The position numbers and the translations under genes were made by a program. Positions 44,843 to 52,440 of a stretch of 64,000 nt of DNA are shown one piece after another. Origin of the DNA: Nevskia sp. (lineage in GTDB: Bacteria; Pseudomonadota; Gammaproteobacteria; Nevskiales; Nevskiaceae); assembly GCA_021732745.1 (NCBI GenBank), contig JAKFUK010000001.1:632931-696930 (forward strand), in the 5' to 3' direction. Under the pieces are notes generated by a model. It saw nothing but the letters and a program-made list of their open reading frames with translations, was not told the DNA's origin and made no database searches. Numbering within the stretch: the stretch's first letter is position 1; each line of letters begins with the position of its first letter.

Positions 44843-46411
44843 CTACAGCGAGGCCGACTCCGGATCGCTGCCGTCGTCACGCTGCAAGCCGTACTTGCGC
44901 AGCTTTTCGACCAGGGTCGTGCGCCGGGTGTTGAGCAGCTTGGCGGCGTGGGCGACGACGCCCGAGGACTGCGCCAGCGCCTGCTTGATCAGCGCCAGTT
45001 CGATGGTTTCGATGTGATCCTTCAGGTTCACGCCATCCGGTGGCAACTGGGTGGCGCTGGCCGGGAAATAGGTTGATGACGCCGAGGCCAGCGGCGGCAG
45101 GTTTGACACCGTGGTGAAGCCGCCGGCCGAACCCGGCGAGAACGCCGACGACAATGGTCCGCCGCCGACATTGACGCGGCCGTTGACCGCGATCGGCTCG
45201 AATTCCTCGTCGGCAACTGCCGGCACCGACACCGGCTGCGGCGTCGGGACGGGAATCGGGATGTTCTGGCGATAGCGCGCCGGCAGTTCGGCGATGCCGA
45301 CCATGGCGTGCGGATGCAGCACCGCCAGACGCTCGATCAGGTTGGACAGCTCGCGGACATTGCCCGGCCAGTGGTAGGCGCGCAGCGCGTGTACTGCGTC
45401 CGGTGCCAGACGCACGGAGCCGTGACCGTTGCGACGCATGGCGTCGATCAGGTCGTCGATCAGCAGCGGAAGGTCTTCCAGACGCTCGCGCAGCCCGGGC
45501 ATTTCGATCGGAAACACGTTCAGGCGATAGAAAAGATCCTCGCGGAACGTGCCTTTGACGATGTTCTCTTCGAGATTGCGGTGGGTGGCGGCAATGATCC
45601 GCACTTCGCAACGCATGCTGCGATTGGAGCCCACCCGCTCATAGGTGCGTTCCTGCAAGACGCGCAGGATCTTCACCTGCATCGGCAGCGTCATGTCGCC
45701 GATTTCATCGAGAAACAGCGTGCCGCCGTCGGCCATCTCGAAGCGGCCCTTGCGCGAGGTGATGGCACCGGTGAAAGCACCCTTTTCGTGGCCGAACAGC
45801 TCGGATTCCAGCAGTTCCGATGGAATCGCCCCGCAGTTCACGGCGACGAAGGGCTTGTCCCGGCGATGGGATTGCTCGTGCACGGCGCGCGCCACCACTT
45901 CCTTGCCGGTGCCGGATTCGCCAGTCACCAGCACCGTGGTGTCGTGGCCGGCCACCTGTTCGATCATTCGCCGAACCTTGCGGATCGGGGCCGAATTGCC
46001 GGTCGGACCGATCAGGCGGTTGGCGGCGGCAGCCTGATCCATGCGCACCAGACCGGCGCGGCGCAGCAGATCGTTCAACTGCGCGTAACGCACCGGCTGT
46101 TCCAGCGCGAAGCAGGCGCTGCGATCAAGGCCGAACTGATCGCACAGGCTTTCCTGCCGATGCGGCGACACCAGCAGCGGCGGATGGTGGCGATCCCGCT
46201 TCAGCCAGTCGACGAAACGCGCGAGCGCGGTCGGCTCGGCTTCCTGTCCGATGATCACCGCCAGCCATTCCTGCGGCTTGCGTTCGCCCAGCTTGAGCGC
46301 GGCCGCCGAGGCCACGCAAACCGGGATGAAGTCGATGAACTGGAGGATCGAGGCCAGCGAAGCAGCACTCTGCTCGTCGCTGTCGATGACCAGCACGCGG
46401 GATTCAGCCAT
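44843..46411 (-). CDS. fleQ: Sigma-54-dependent flagellar master regulator FleQ/FlrA
   Basis: 522 residues from the ATG at 46411. N-terminal receiver-like domain (about 1-115) without a usable phosphoacceptor Asp, central AAA+ domain with GESGTGKE (Walker A), GAFTGA loop that contacts sigma-54 and [12 protein letters not shown] (Walker B), and a Fis-type HTH at the C-terminus ([20 protein letters not shown]). FleQ activates class II flagellar genes and in some species binds cyclic di-GMP. Overlaps the upstream CheY-like gene by eight bases. Confidence 0.95.
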   Translation of the reverse strand: MAESRVLVIDSDEQSAASLASILQFIDFIPVCVASAAALKLGERKPQEWLAVIIGQEAEPTALARFVDWLKRDRHHPPLLVSPHRQESLCDQFGLDRSACFALEQPVRYAQLNDLLRRAGLVRMDQAAAANRLIGPTGNSAPIRKVRRMIEQVAGHDTTVLVTGESGTGKEVVARAVHEQSHRRDKPFVAVNCGAIPSELLESELFGHEKGAFTGAITSRKGRFEMADGGTLFLDEIGDMTLPMQVKILRVLQERTYERVGSNRSMRCEVRIIAATHRNLEENIVKGTFREDLFYRLNVFPIEMPGLRERLEDLPLLIDDLIDAMRRNGHGSVRLAPDAVHALRAYHWPGNVRELSNLIERLAVLHPHAMVGIAELPARYRQNIPIPVPTPQPVSVPAVADEEFEPIAVNGRVNVGGGPLSSAFSPGSAGGFTTVSNLPPLASASSTYFPASATQLPPDGVNLKDHIETIELALIKQALAQSSGVVAHAAKLLNTRRTTLVEKLRKYGLQRDDGSDPESASL

Positions 46412-46811
46412 GCGGGGCACCCTCCGCGTCAGGAATGTCGCCGAAAGCCATGTTGGCGCGCACGTACTCGGCGATGCGGTGTTCGTAATCGTGCTTGGAA
46501 ATGAAGCCATCAGCACCCGCCTGGGCGGTGTGCTCGCGGTGTTCGACATCGTCGTAATGGCTGGCGATGAGGATGCGCGGCGGCGCGTCCTGGGCCTTGA
46601 TCAGCCGGGTCGCCTGCAAGCCGCCCATGCCGGGCATCGACAAATCCATGAGGATGAGGTCGGGGCGCAGTTCTTCGGCCAGACGCACGGCGTCGTAGCC
46701 GTCGTGGCCCAGGCCGACGACGTTGATTTCCGGCACGGAGGCCAGCAGATGCCGCGCCAGCACCAGAAAAGCCTCGTTGTCATCGACCAGCAAGGTTCGA
46801 ACTGTATTCAT
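46404..46811 (-). CDS. Single-domain CheY-like response regulator
   Basis: 135 residues from the ATG at 46811. Complete receiver: acidic pair D10-D11, phosphoacceptor D56 in [13 protein letters not shown], Ser in ILIASHYDD and Lys in GFISKHD. No output domain. A receiver between rpoN and fleQ is also found in Xanthomonas flagellar loci (recalled). It may bind FleQ, FliM or another partner after phosphorylation; the kinase is not in this window. Confidence 0.9.
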   Translation of the reverse strand: MNTVRTLLVDDNEAFLVLARHLLASVPEINVVGLGHDGYDAVRLAEELRPDLILMDLSMPGMGGLQATRLIKAQDAPPRILIASHYDDVEHREHTAQAGADGFISKHDYEHRIAEYVRANMAFGDIPDAEGAPHG

Positions 46812-46885
46812 TGCGTCCCCATCCCTCGACCGCTTGCGCGGCCCCTTGAGCCCGATTCCGAGCATGGTTATCGGCGGCTTTGGAT

Positions 46886-48364
46886 TCAGCTCGCCATTCT
46901 TGCCGGAACCCGCTGCGCGAGCAGCTTGCGTTCCTTGGCCGGTGCAATTTTCATCGCCTCGCGGTACTTGGCGATGGTTCTGCGGGCGATCAGCACCCCG
47001 CCGCGGGCGAGGATAGCGGCGATTGCGCCATCGCACAGCGGCGCGCTGGCGCGCTCGCCATCGACGATGCGGCGAATCATGGCGCGCACCGCGATGCCCG
47101 AGGTATCGCTTTCCGCACCCTGGATCTGGCTGGGGAAAAACGCCTTCATCGGATACACGCCCCAGGGCGTGGCCACGAACTTGTTGGAGGTGACGCGGCA
47201 GACGGTCGACTCATGCATGGCGATCGAGTCGGCGACTTCGCGCAAGGTCAGCGGCATCATGCCTTCCTCGCCACGGCGCAGGAAATCGCGCTGCCGTTCA
47301 AACACCACGCGGGCCGTCTTGAGCAGGGTTTCGTGGCGCATTTCCAGCCCGCGCACCAGCCAGCGGGCCTGCTGAAGCTGGTCCTTCAGGCCTTTGTGGT
47401 TGGCGGCATTGGCGGCCATCATCCGCTCGTACTGGCCGTTGATGCGCAGCTTCGGCAGGTTGGCCGGGTTCAGTTCCACGCGCCAGGCACCGGCGACGCC
47501 GCTGACGATCAGATCCGGCACCACGGCCTGGGCCGGTTCGATGCGCGAGGCACCCGGCTTCGGGTCCAGCGTGCGGATCAGGTCCATCGCCGCGATCATT
47601 TTCGACTCGGTGGCACCGAGTTCGCTGCGCAGATTGACGAAATCGCGAGCGGCGACCCGGTCCAGATGTTCGGCGACCAGGGTTTCCGCGAGGTTCTTGC
47701 CCGGCGTGCCGGCCTTGATCGCGTCGAGCTGCAGCAGCAGGCATTCGCGAAGATTGCGGGCGGCGAAGCCGGTCGGCTCCACGCTCTGCACGGTGGCCAG
47801 CGAGGCTTCGAGTTCGGCCATCGACACCTGCCATTCGGCCGGCAGCGTAGCGAGGATTTCGTCGAGCGAGGTTTCCAGATAACCGTTGTCGTCGACCGCC
47901 TCGATGATCGCGACGGCCAACTGCCATTCGCGCTTGCTGCTGATCATCAGTTCGAGCTGTTCGAGGGCGGCGACGCGGGCATCTTCGATCGGGGCGGCGG
48001 CACGGCGCGCTTCCAGCGGTTCGCCTTCTTCGCCCGGCTCGCCGCCGGACCAGGATTCGGCACTCGACCAGTCGAAGTCGGCATCGACCCGCTCGATGGC
48101 GGCCTCATCGCAGCCGGAAACCGGCGCTTCGGTGGAATCGGCGGCCAGTTTGGCGGTGTCCGCCAGCACAGGCGTCGGGGCTTCGGCACCGGCCGACGTG
48201 GGGGTAAGGCTTTCATCGCGTTCCAGCAGTACATTGCCTTCGAGTGCGGTCTCGACTTCCTGCTCGAGTTCGATCGCCGAAAGCTGCAAAAGTCGAATCG
48301 ACTGAAGGAGTTGCGGCGTCATTGCGACGTTCTGCGACATCCCCATCCGCGTCGTTGCTTTCAT
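46886..48364 (-). CDS. rpoN: RNA polymerase sigma-54 factor (flagellar-locus copy)
   Basis: 492 residues from the ATG at 48364, preceded by AGGGGAG; the longer in-frame reading to 48439 is unlikely. Glutamine- and leucine-rich activator region I at the start (QNVAMTPQLLQSIRLLQLS), acidic region II, core-binding region, HTH (MPLTLREVADSIAMHESTV) and the RpoN box ARRTIAKYREAMKI near the end. Most gammaproteobacteria keep rpoN beside lptB and hpf; here it is with flagellar genes, as for Xanthomonas rpoN2, so a second copy elsewhere is possible. Confidence 0.95.
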   Translation of the reverse strand: MKATTRMGMSQNVAMTPQLLQSIRLLQLSAIELEQEVETALEGNVLLERDESLTPTSAGAEAPTPVLADTAKLAADSTEAPVSGCDEAAIERVDADFDWSSAESWSGGEPGEEGEPLEARRAAAPIEDARVAALEQLELMISSKREWQLAVAIIEAVDDNGYLETSLDEILATLPAEWQVSMAELEASLATVQSVEPTGFAARNLRECLLLQLDAIKAGTPGKNLAETLVAEHLDRVAARDFVNLRSELGATESKMIAAMDLIRTLDPKPGASRIEPAQAVVPDLIVSGVAGAWRVELNPANLPKLRINGQYERMMAANAANHKGLKDQLQQARWLVRGLEMRHETLLKTARVVFERQRDFLRRGEEGMMPLTLREVADSIAMHESTVCRVTSNKFVATPWGVYPMKAFFPSQIQGAESDTSGIAVRAMIRRIVDGERASAPLCDGAIAAILARGGVLIARRTIAKYREAMKIAPAKERKLLAQRVPARMAS

Positions 48365-48586
48365 GTCTGCTCCCCTGGTGCGCTGGCGTGGCGCGTTGTT
48401 CGGTAGGAGCATCTTTGATGAATGAACCACTTCTCCCAATCAGTTTTTTCCTGACTTGATGTCAGCAAAAACCTTACAAGTGTCAATTCCCGATCAGCAC
48501 CTTCGCCACTGGTCCGGGAATTGCCCGCGCCGGTCGAAATGCAAGTTCCGGGCTAGACCGGAACGCGAACTTGGCGCAGAAAAATC

Positions 48587-48655
48587 GTAGGTCCGGATTC
48601 ATCCGGACAACCACGCCGACCGCCAATGAAAACGTCCGGATGAATCCGGACCTAC
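48587..48655. repeat. Intergenic inverted repeat, family A (69 bp, copy 1)
   Basis: GTAGGTCCGGATTCATCCGG on the left and its exact inverse on the right, each arm itself palindromic (TCCGGATTCATCCGGA), around a 25-base centre. Identical over all 69 bases to the copy at 49409-49477. Confidence 0.9.
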
Positions 48656-48664
48656 TACGAGCGC

Positions 48665-48754
48665 CGTAGGGTAGGCAGGCAGCATCTGCCCACGCGGTGC
48701 GCAACCGTTGAACGTCTGCGAATCGGTGGGCAGATGAAGCCTGCCCACCCTACG
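48665..48754. repeat. Intergenic inverted repeat, family B (full copy)
   Basis: Left arm CGTAGGGTAGGCAGGCAGCA and on to TGCCCAC, right arm GTGGGCAGATGAAGCCTGCC and on to CCCTACG, with centre GCGGTGCGC...GCGAATCG. It ends three bases before the stop of the NarL-type gene and may terminate its transcript. Confidence 0.88.
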
Positions 48755-48757
48755 GCT

Positions 48758-49393
48758 CTACGATTCCGCGCCCTCAAGGCCGGTTCGGATGGCATAGCGC
48801 ATCAAGGCATTGGTGCCGTACAGCCCCAGCGCATCCATCATCCGCGCGCGATGGGTTTCGACGGTCTTGGCGCTGATGCCCATCAGGTTGGCGATTTCCT
48901 TGGTCGACTTGCCGCGTGCGATCAGGCTCAAGACCTGCTGCTGACGGCGCGGCAGAGTGACGCTGTCTTCTGCGCGCGCCGATTTGCGTTGTCCGACCAC
49001 GCTGTGGGCAATGCCGGGGCTCAGATAAATCTGATGCTTCGCCGCCGCTTTCAGCGCCAGTTCCAGTTCCACCGCCTCGCCCTGCTTCGACAGGTAACCG
49101 ACCGCCCCCGCCTTCAGCGACGCCCGCACCTGCGAGCTTTCACCGCGCGCCGACAGCACCATCGCCGCCGTCGCCGGGTAATGACGGCGTATCTGCTGGA
49201 TGGCGTCGATGCCGTTCAGGCTCGGCAGTTGCAGTTCCAGCAGCACCAGGTCCGGCGATTGCCGGGCCACCAGTTCCAGCAGCTGCTGGCCGTCACCGGT
49301 CTCGCCAACCACTTCGGTGCCGGCCAGCGCTTCGCACAGGCGGCGGATGCCGGCGCGGACCAGCGGCTGGGGATCGGCGAGGACGAGGCGCAT
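48758..49393 (-). CDS. NarL/LuxR-type response regulator with Glu at the phosphosite
   Basis: 211 residues. Receiver (about 1-118) and LuxR-type HTH (about 145-205, QQVLSLIARGKSTKEIANLM). At the phosphoacceptor position E53 replaces Asp (LVLLELQLPSLNG), and the acidic pocket is reduced to one Asp (LADPQP). Such substitutions usually give a phosphorylation-independent regulator, in some cases mimicking the active state. Located between rpoN and the PilZ-like gene within the flagellar locus and bracketed by identical repeats. Confidence 0.88.
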   Translation of the reverse strand: MRLVLADPQPLVRAGIRRLCEALAGTEVVGETGDGQQLLELVARQSPDLVLLELQLPSLNGIDAIQQIRRHYPATAAMVLSARGESSQVRASLKAGAVGYLSKQGEAVELELALKAAAKHQIYLSPGIAHSVVGQRKSARAEDSVTLPRRQQQVLSLIARGKSTKEIANLMGISAKTVETHRARMMDALGLYGTNALMRYAIRTGLEGAES

Positions 49394-49408
49394 GGCTCAA
49401 GTCTAACC

Positions 49409-49477
49409 GTAGGTCCGGATTCATCCGGACAACCACGCCGACCGCCAATGAAAACGTCCGGATGAATCCGGACCTAC
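49409..49477. repeat. Intergenic inverted repeat, family A (69 bp, copy 2)
   Basis: Identical to 48587-48655. Together the two copies bracket the NarL-type regulator and a family B element in direct orientation. Confidence 0.9.
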
Positions 49478-49484
49478 GCAGGGT

Positions 49485-50054
49485 TCAGACTCCCCCGCTG
49501 CGCCGCGTCCCGGCAATCGCCCGGCGATGACGCAGGAAGACATGCCGTTCGAGCGCGGTTTGCAGGGCGTCGCTGAACGGGGCGAAGCGGGCGTGGCGTT
49601 CCTCGCCGTCGATATGGCTGATGCGGGCAGGCCAGACGAAGCTCTGCGGCACGCTGCGGTGCAGGTTCAGGCTCAGAAAACCGCTGGCACCGAGCGCCTG
49701 GCTGCCGGCGAACACCGCGCCCTGCCAGGACAGGCGTACGCGCGCCGGCGGCTGGGTCGCCGACTGCTGGGCGATCAGGAAGCCGAGCAGGTCGATGACC
49801 AGATTCAGCTTCTGGTTCAGGCGGCCGATTTCGGCGTCGATGGCACCCGCCTCGTCGTTCACCGTCGGCCCGCGTGTTTCATCGAGCAGCGCCACCGCCG
49901 CCAGCACTCGCAGGTTGTCGTCGTTCAACTGCTCGCGGCGCAGGCCGCCGGGCAGCTCGCTCAACGGCGTCCATACCAGCGGCAGCGCCGATTCATAGCT
50001 GGGAGCACCGATCAGCGCGGTGGCGGCGACCAGCGACAGCGGATTGACGGTCAT
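49485..50054 (-). CDS. PilZ-like protein of the flagellar locus
   Basis: 189 residues. N-terminal part predicted mostly helical (about 30-100, with a coiled segment AEIGRLNQKLNLVIDLLGFL) and a C-terminal strand-rich domain (about 105-180: RVRLSWQGAVFAGSQALGAS, GFLSLNLHRSVPQ, ISHIDG). The layout and the position between fliS and rpoN match the atypical tetrameric PilZ proteins of Xanthomonas (recalled). The cyclic di-GMP motifs RxxxR and D/NxSxxG are not evident, so ligand binding is doubtful. Confidence 0.55.
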   Translation of the reverse strand: MTVNPLSLVAATALIGAPSYESALPLVWTPLSELPGGLRREQLNDDNLRVLAAVALLDETRGPTVNDEAGAIDAEIGRLNQKLNLVIDLLGFLIAQQSATQPPARVRLSWQGAVFAGSQALGASGFLSLNLHRSVPQSFVWPARISHIDGEERHARFAPFSDALQTALERHVFLRHRRAIAGTRRSGGV

Positions 50055-50117
50055 TGCAGCGGCCCGGGTGGCGAAGCGACTCCCGAACCCTGCAAGCCGT
50101 GGACCGCAGCGGCCGCG

Positions 50118-51578
50118 TCAAGGGTTTGTCGTCGGCGTGTCGGTGGCGGCAGTCGTCGGCAGCAATGCGCGAACTTCGTCCATGAGCCGGCGCAGGTCCC
50201 GGCGCGCCGCCTCGTGGCCCTCGCGCAGCGCCGCCACATCGCCGCCACAGAACGGGCAGCGAGCCTCGCCAGGCCGCAGGAACTGCTCGCAGCCATGACA
50301 GAAATCGAGCAACGGCGGACGCTTGCTGCGCGGCACGATACGCACCGCCGCGCGCGCCTTCTGTGGCAGCGGCGAGCCGTCGAGCGCTTCCTCGATCAGC
50401 TCGAAACGGCCGGTGGCAAATGACGCAGTGCCGGCCTCGGCAATCTTGACAATGCGCTCGCGCCGCCCTTCCGCTGCCAGACTGAGCACACGGTGGTGGC
50501 AATACGGGTTGTTGCCGGGCTTGCCGAGCAGCGAATGCGAGGTCCAGGTGCAGCCGGCGTTGCAGACATCTGCGTAATAGCAGTCGGCGCAGTAACCCCA
50601 GAGTTCGTTCGAGGGCCGCAGCGAGCCCGTTTCCGTGGCTTTCTGCCAGATCTCGTCGAGCGACAAATCCCGGACATTGCCGCCCGCGTAGGCGACCGTG
50701 GGCAGCGACGGGCAGCCTTTCACGGTGCCGTCAGCCTCCAGACCGATCAGATTGTGGCCGGCCGCACAGCCGCCGAAATGATCACGCTCCTCGATCCGCT
50801 CGCTGCGCCAGAGGTACTCGTAAGGTCCGAAATAACCGACGTTGTTGGCCACCGACAGCACCACGCCGGCTTCCCGCGCACGGTGGAACAGTTCTCCCAG
50901 CAGGGGCATCAACTCGCCCATCTGCCAGGGCTGGAGCAGCAGTTCGGGATGCTCGACGGCATTGCCCATCGCCACCGTGATTGCCACCAGCCAGTGGCTG
51001 ATGCCGGTATCGACCAGCAGATCGAGCAATTCCGGCAATTCGGCAATGGTTTCGGGGCCGATGCAGGTGTTGGCACTGGTTTTCAAGCCTTCCGCCCGCG
51101 CCCGGCGCAGGGCGTCAATGCCCGCTGCGAACGAGCCTTTCACACCGCGATTGCGATCGTGCAGGCGTTCCAGGCCGTCAATCGACACGCCGATGCCGTG
51201 CAGGCCGGCGGCGATCCCCGCTTGCAGTCGTTGATCCGTCAGCGCCCGGGCACCGGTCTGCATCCCGACATACAGGCCATGCCCGACGGCGCGGGCAATG
51301 ATCTCGGTCCAGTCGCGGCGCAGATAGGCTTCGCCGCCGATCAGGGTCAGCTCGCGTGTACCCAGACGCGCCAGCGAATCGACCACCGCCAGCGCTTCGT
51401 CCGTATTCAACTCATCCGGCCGACGCTTGCCGGCGCGGGAGCCGCAATGCGAGCACTTCAGATTGCAGGCGAGTGTCAGTTCCCAGACCACATGGACGGG
51501 CACCGATTCCTGGTAATCCCGTTCGTGCCGATCCCGGGGAACCACCCCGGGATCGACGCGCAAGCCAGTGGATTCCAC
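50118..51578 (-). CDS. Radical SAM/SPASM peptide maturase
   Basis: 486 residues from a GTG one base after the peptide gene's stop. Radical SAM cluster motif C38-N-L-K-C42-S-H-C45 with ELTLIGGEAYLR after it. SPASM domain (about 283-370) with at least seven Cys (GGCAAGHNL, KGCPS, YCADCYYADVCNAGC, YCHHR) for two further Fe-S clusters. An extra C-terminal zinc-ribbon (C427-x2-C430...C441-x2-C444) precedes a helical tail. SPASM maturases modify ribosomal peptides; the adjacent small gene is the obvious substrate. I recall an NCBI family name with GDL-motif peptides for such enzymes but cannot check it. Confidence 0.9.
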   Translation of the reverse strand: MESTGLRVDPGVVPRDRHERDYQESVPVHVVWELTLACNLKCSHCGSRAGKRRPDELNTDEALAVVDSLARLGTRELTLIGGEAYLRRDWTEIIARAVGHGLYVGMQTGARALTDQRLQAGIAAGLHGIGVSIDGLERLHDRNRGVKGSFAAGIDALRRARAEGLKTSANTCIGPETIAELPELLDLLVDTGISHWLVAITVAMGNAVEHPELLLQPWQMGELMPLLGELFHRAREAGVVLSVANNVGYFGPYEYLWRSERIEERDHFGGCAAGHNLIGLEADGTVKGCPSLPTVAYAGGNVRDLSLDEIWQKATETGSLRPSNELWGYCADCYYADVCNAGCTWTSHSLLGKPGNNPYCHHRVLSLAAEGRRERIVKIAEAGTASFATGRFELIEEALDGSPLPQKARAAVRIVPRSKRPPLLDFCHGCEQFLRPGEARCPFCGGDVAALREGHEAARRDLRRLMDEVRALLPTTAATDTPTTNP

Positions 51579-51579
51579 C

Positions 51580-51762
51580 CTACTTCTTCGGCTTTTCCCG
51601 CTTCTTGATTTCTGCTTTCAGGCTTTTCAGCGCGCTGGCCACTTCCGCCTGATCAGCCAGATGCTTGTCGACCGCCGCCGCCAGTGTCTTCATTTCCTCG
51701 AGATCACCCTTGGTGATCGCCGCCTGGATCGGGATTCCGTAATAAGCGATGGGTCTTGCCAT
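51580..51762 (-). CDS. DUF1843-like 60-residue protein, probable RiPP precursor
   Basis: 60 residues with a strong ribosome-binding sequence (GGAGGAG eight bases before ATG). MARPIAYYGIPIQAAITKGD followed by LEEMK resembles DUF1843 (PYGVAIQDAI...GDLAKMK), including the Gly19-Asp20-Leu21 motif. The rest is a charged helix ending in a Lys-rich tail; there is no Cys. One base separates it from the radical SAM/SPASM gene, so the two are translated together. The strong ribosome-binding site suggests far more peptide than enzyme. Confidence 0.75.
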   Translation of the reverse strand: MARPIAYYGIPIQAAITKGDLEEMKTLAAAVDKHLADQAEVASALKSLKAEIKKREKPKK

Positions 51763-51842
51763 TCTTCAACTCCTCCAAGTGCACACACACGATCGCGACC
51801 GTTGCCGGTCACGACCCAAGGCAGCATGAGATGTCGAAGAAA

Positions 51843-51871
51843 ATGATCAAATCTGAAACGAGCTGATTCAA
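51843..51871 (-). promoter_or_regulatory. Candidate promoter of the peptide/maturase pair
   Basis: On the minus strand TTGAAT (51871-51866), a 17-base spacer and GATCAT (51848-51843). A perfect TTGACA lies slightly upstream (51884-51879) but without a good -10 partner. No sigma-28 or sigma-54 consensus is visible, so the pair may be expressed independently of the flagellar cascade. Confidence 0.35.
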
Positions 51872-51924
51872 TGATATTTGTCAAGTCCAGAATCCTTCGG
51901 TGGAATGGAGTCTGTCGCTGCCAG

Positions 51925-52326
51925 TCAATGCCGGGTTGACGTTCCCGGCATGGCGTCCCAGCCACTTTTCAGCTCGCGCAGCAGGCTGATCACTTCGTCG
52001 ATGGCCGCTGTGTCATCAGCCAGATTCGCGGCTGGCAGGCGGCCGAGCATGTAGTCGTAGAGGCGCATCAGGTTGGCTGCCAGCACGCCGCCAGCTTTCA
52101 GATCCAGCACCACGCGCAGGTGTTCGATGATCGACATCGCCGAGCCCAGATAATGGTGCTTGGCTTCGCGCTCCTGACGCAGCATCGCGCCACGCGCATG
52201 GGCCAGACGTTCGATGGCACCACCCAGCAGCATCTCGATCAGCTTGCGCGGGTCGGTTTCCACCGTCGCGGCAGCAATGCCGGTCTGGCGGTACTGGTTC
52301 ATTGCCGAATTCATGTAGTGGGCCAT
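51925..52326 (-). CDS. fliS: Flagellin export chaperone FliS
   Basis: 133 residues from the ATG at 52326. MNSAMNQYRQTGIAAATVET at the start, DPRKLIEMLLGGAIERLAHA and LDLKAGGVLAANLMRLYDYM are the FliS helices that hold the flagellin C-terminus. In Xanthomonas and Pseudomonas fliS directly follows fliD; here a 3.4-kb lipoprotein gene lies between. Confidence 0.95.
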   Translation of the reverse strand: MAHYMNSAMNQYRQTGIAAATVETDPRKLIEMLLGGAIERLAHARGAMLRQEREAKHHYLGSAMSIIEHLRVVLDLKAGGVLAANLMRLYDYMLGRLPAANLADDTAAIDEVISLLRELKSGWDAMPGTSTRH

Positions 52327-52393
52327 GTCGCGCTCCGGTTTTCTGGTCCTGCACTTAACGGCGCGGACAGCGGAATCTTGAACCACGACCATG

Positions 52394-52428
52394 AAAAAGC
52401 CCGCGCGCCGGATCGCGGCGCGCGGGCT
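52394..52428 (-). terminator. Rho-independent terminator of the large lipoprotein gene
   Basis: AGCCCGCGCGCC-7-base loop-GGCGCGCGGGCT, a 12-bp stem followed on the minus strand by five T residues, twelve bases after the stop. Confidence 0.88.
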
Positions 52429-52440
52429 CGAAACAAGCGA

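Larger units (their letters stand above)
48365..48757. other. Gene-free stretch upstream of rpoN
   Basis: About 390 bases. 48481-48486 is a perfect TTGACA (minus strand) with TGACAT sixteen bases further, a plausible sigma-70 promoter for rpoN. The rest is occupied by a family A repeat (48587-48655) and a family B repeat (48665-48754). Confidence 0.5.

Noticed and set aside
44603..45076. A plus-strand 157-residue frame upstream of and antisense to the end of fleQ
   Set aside because: Crosses the GGDEF remnant in a different frame and then the fleQ gene; no domain.
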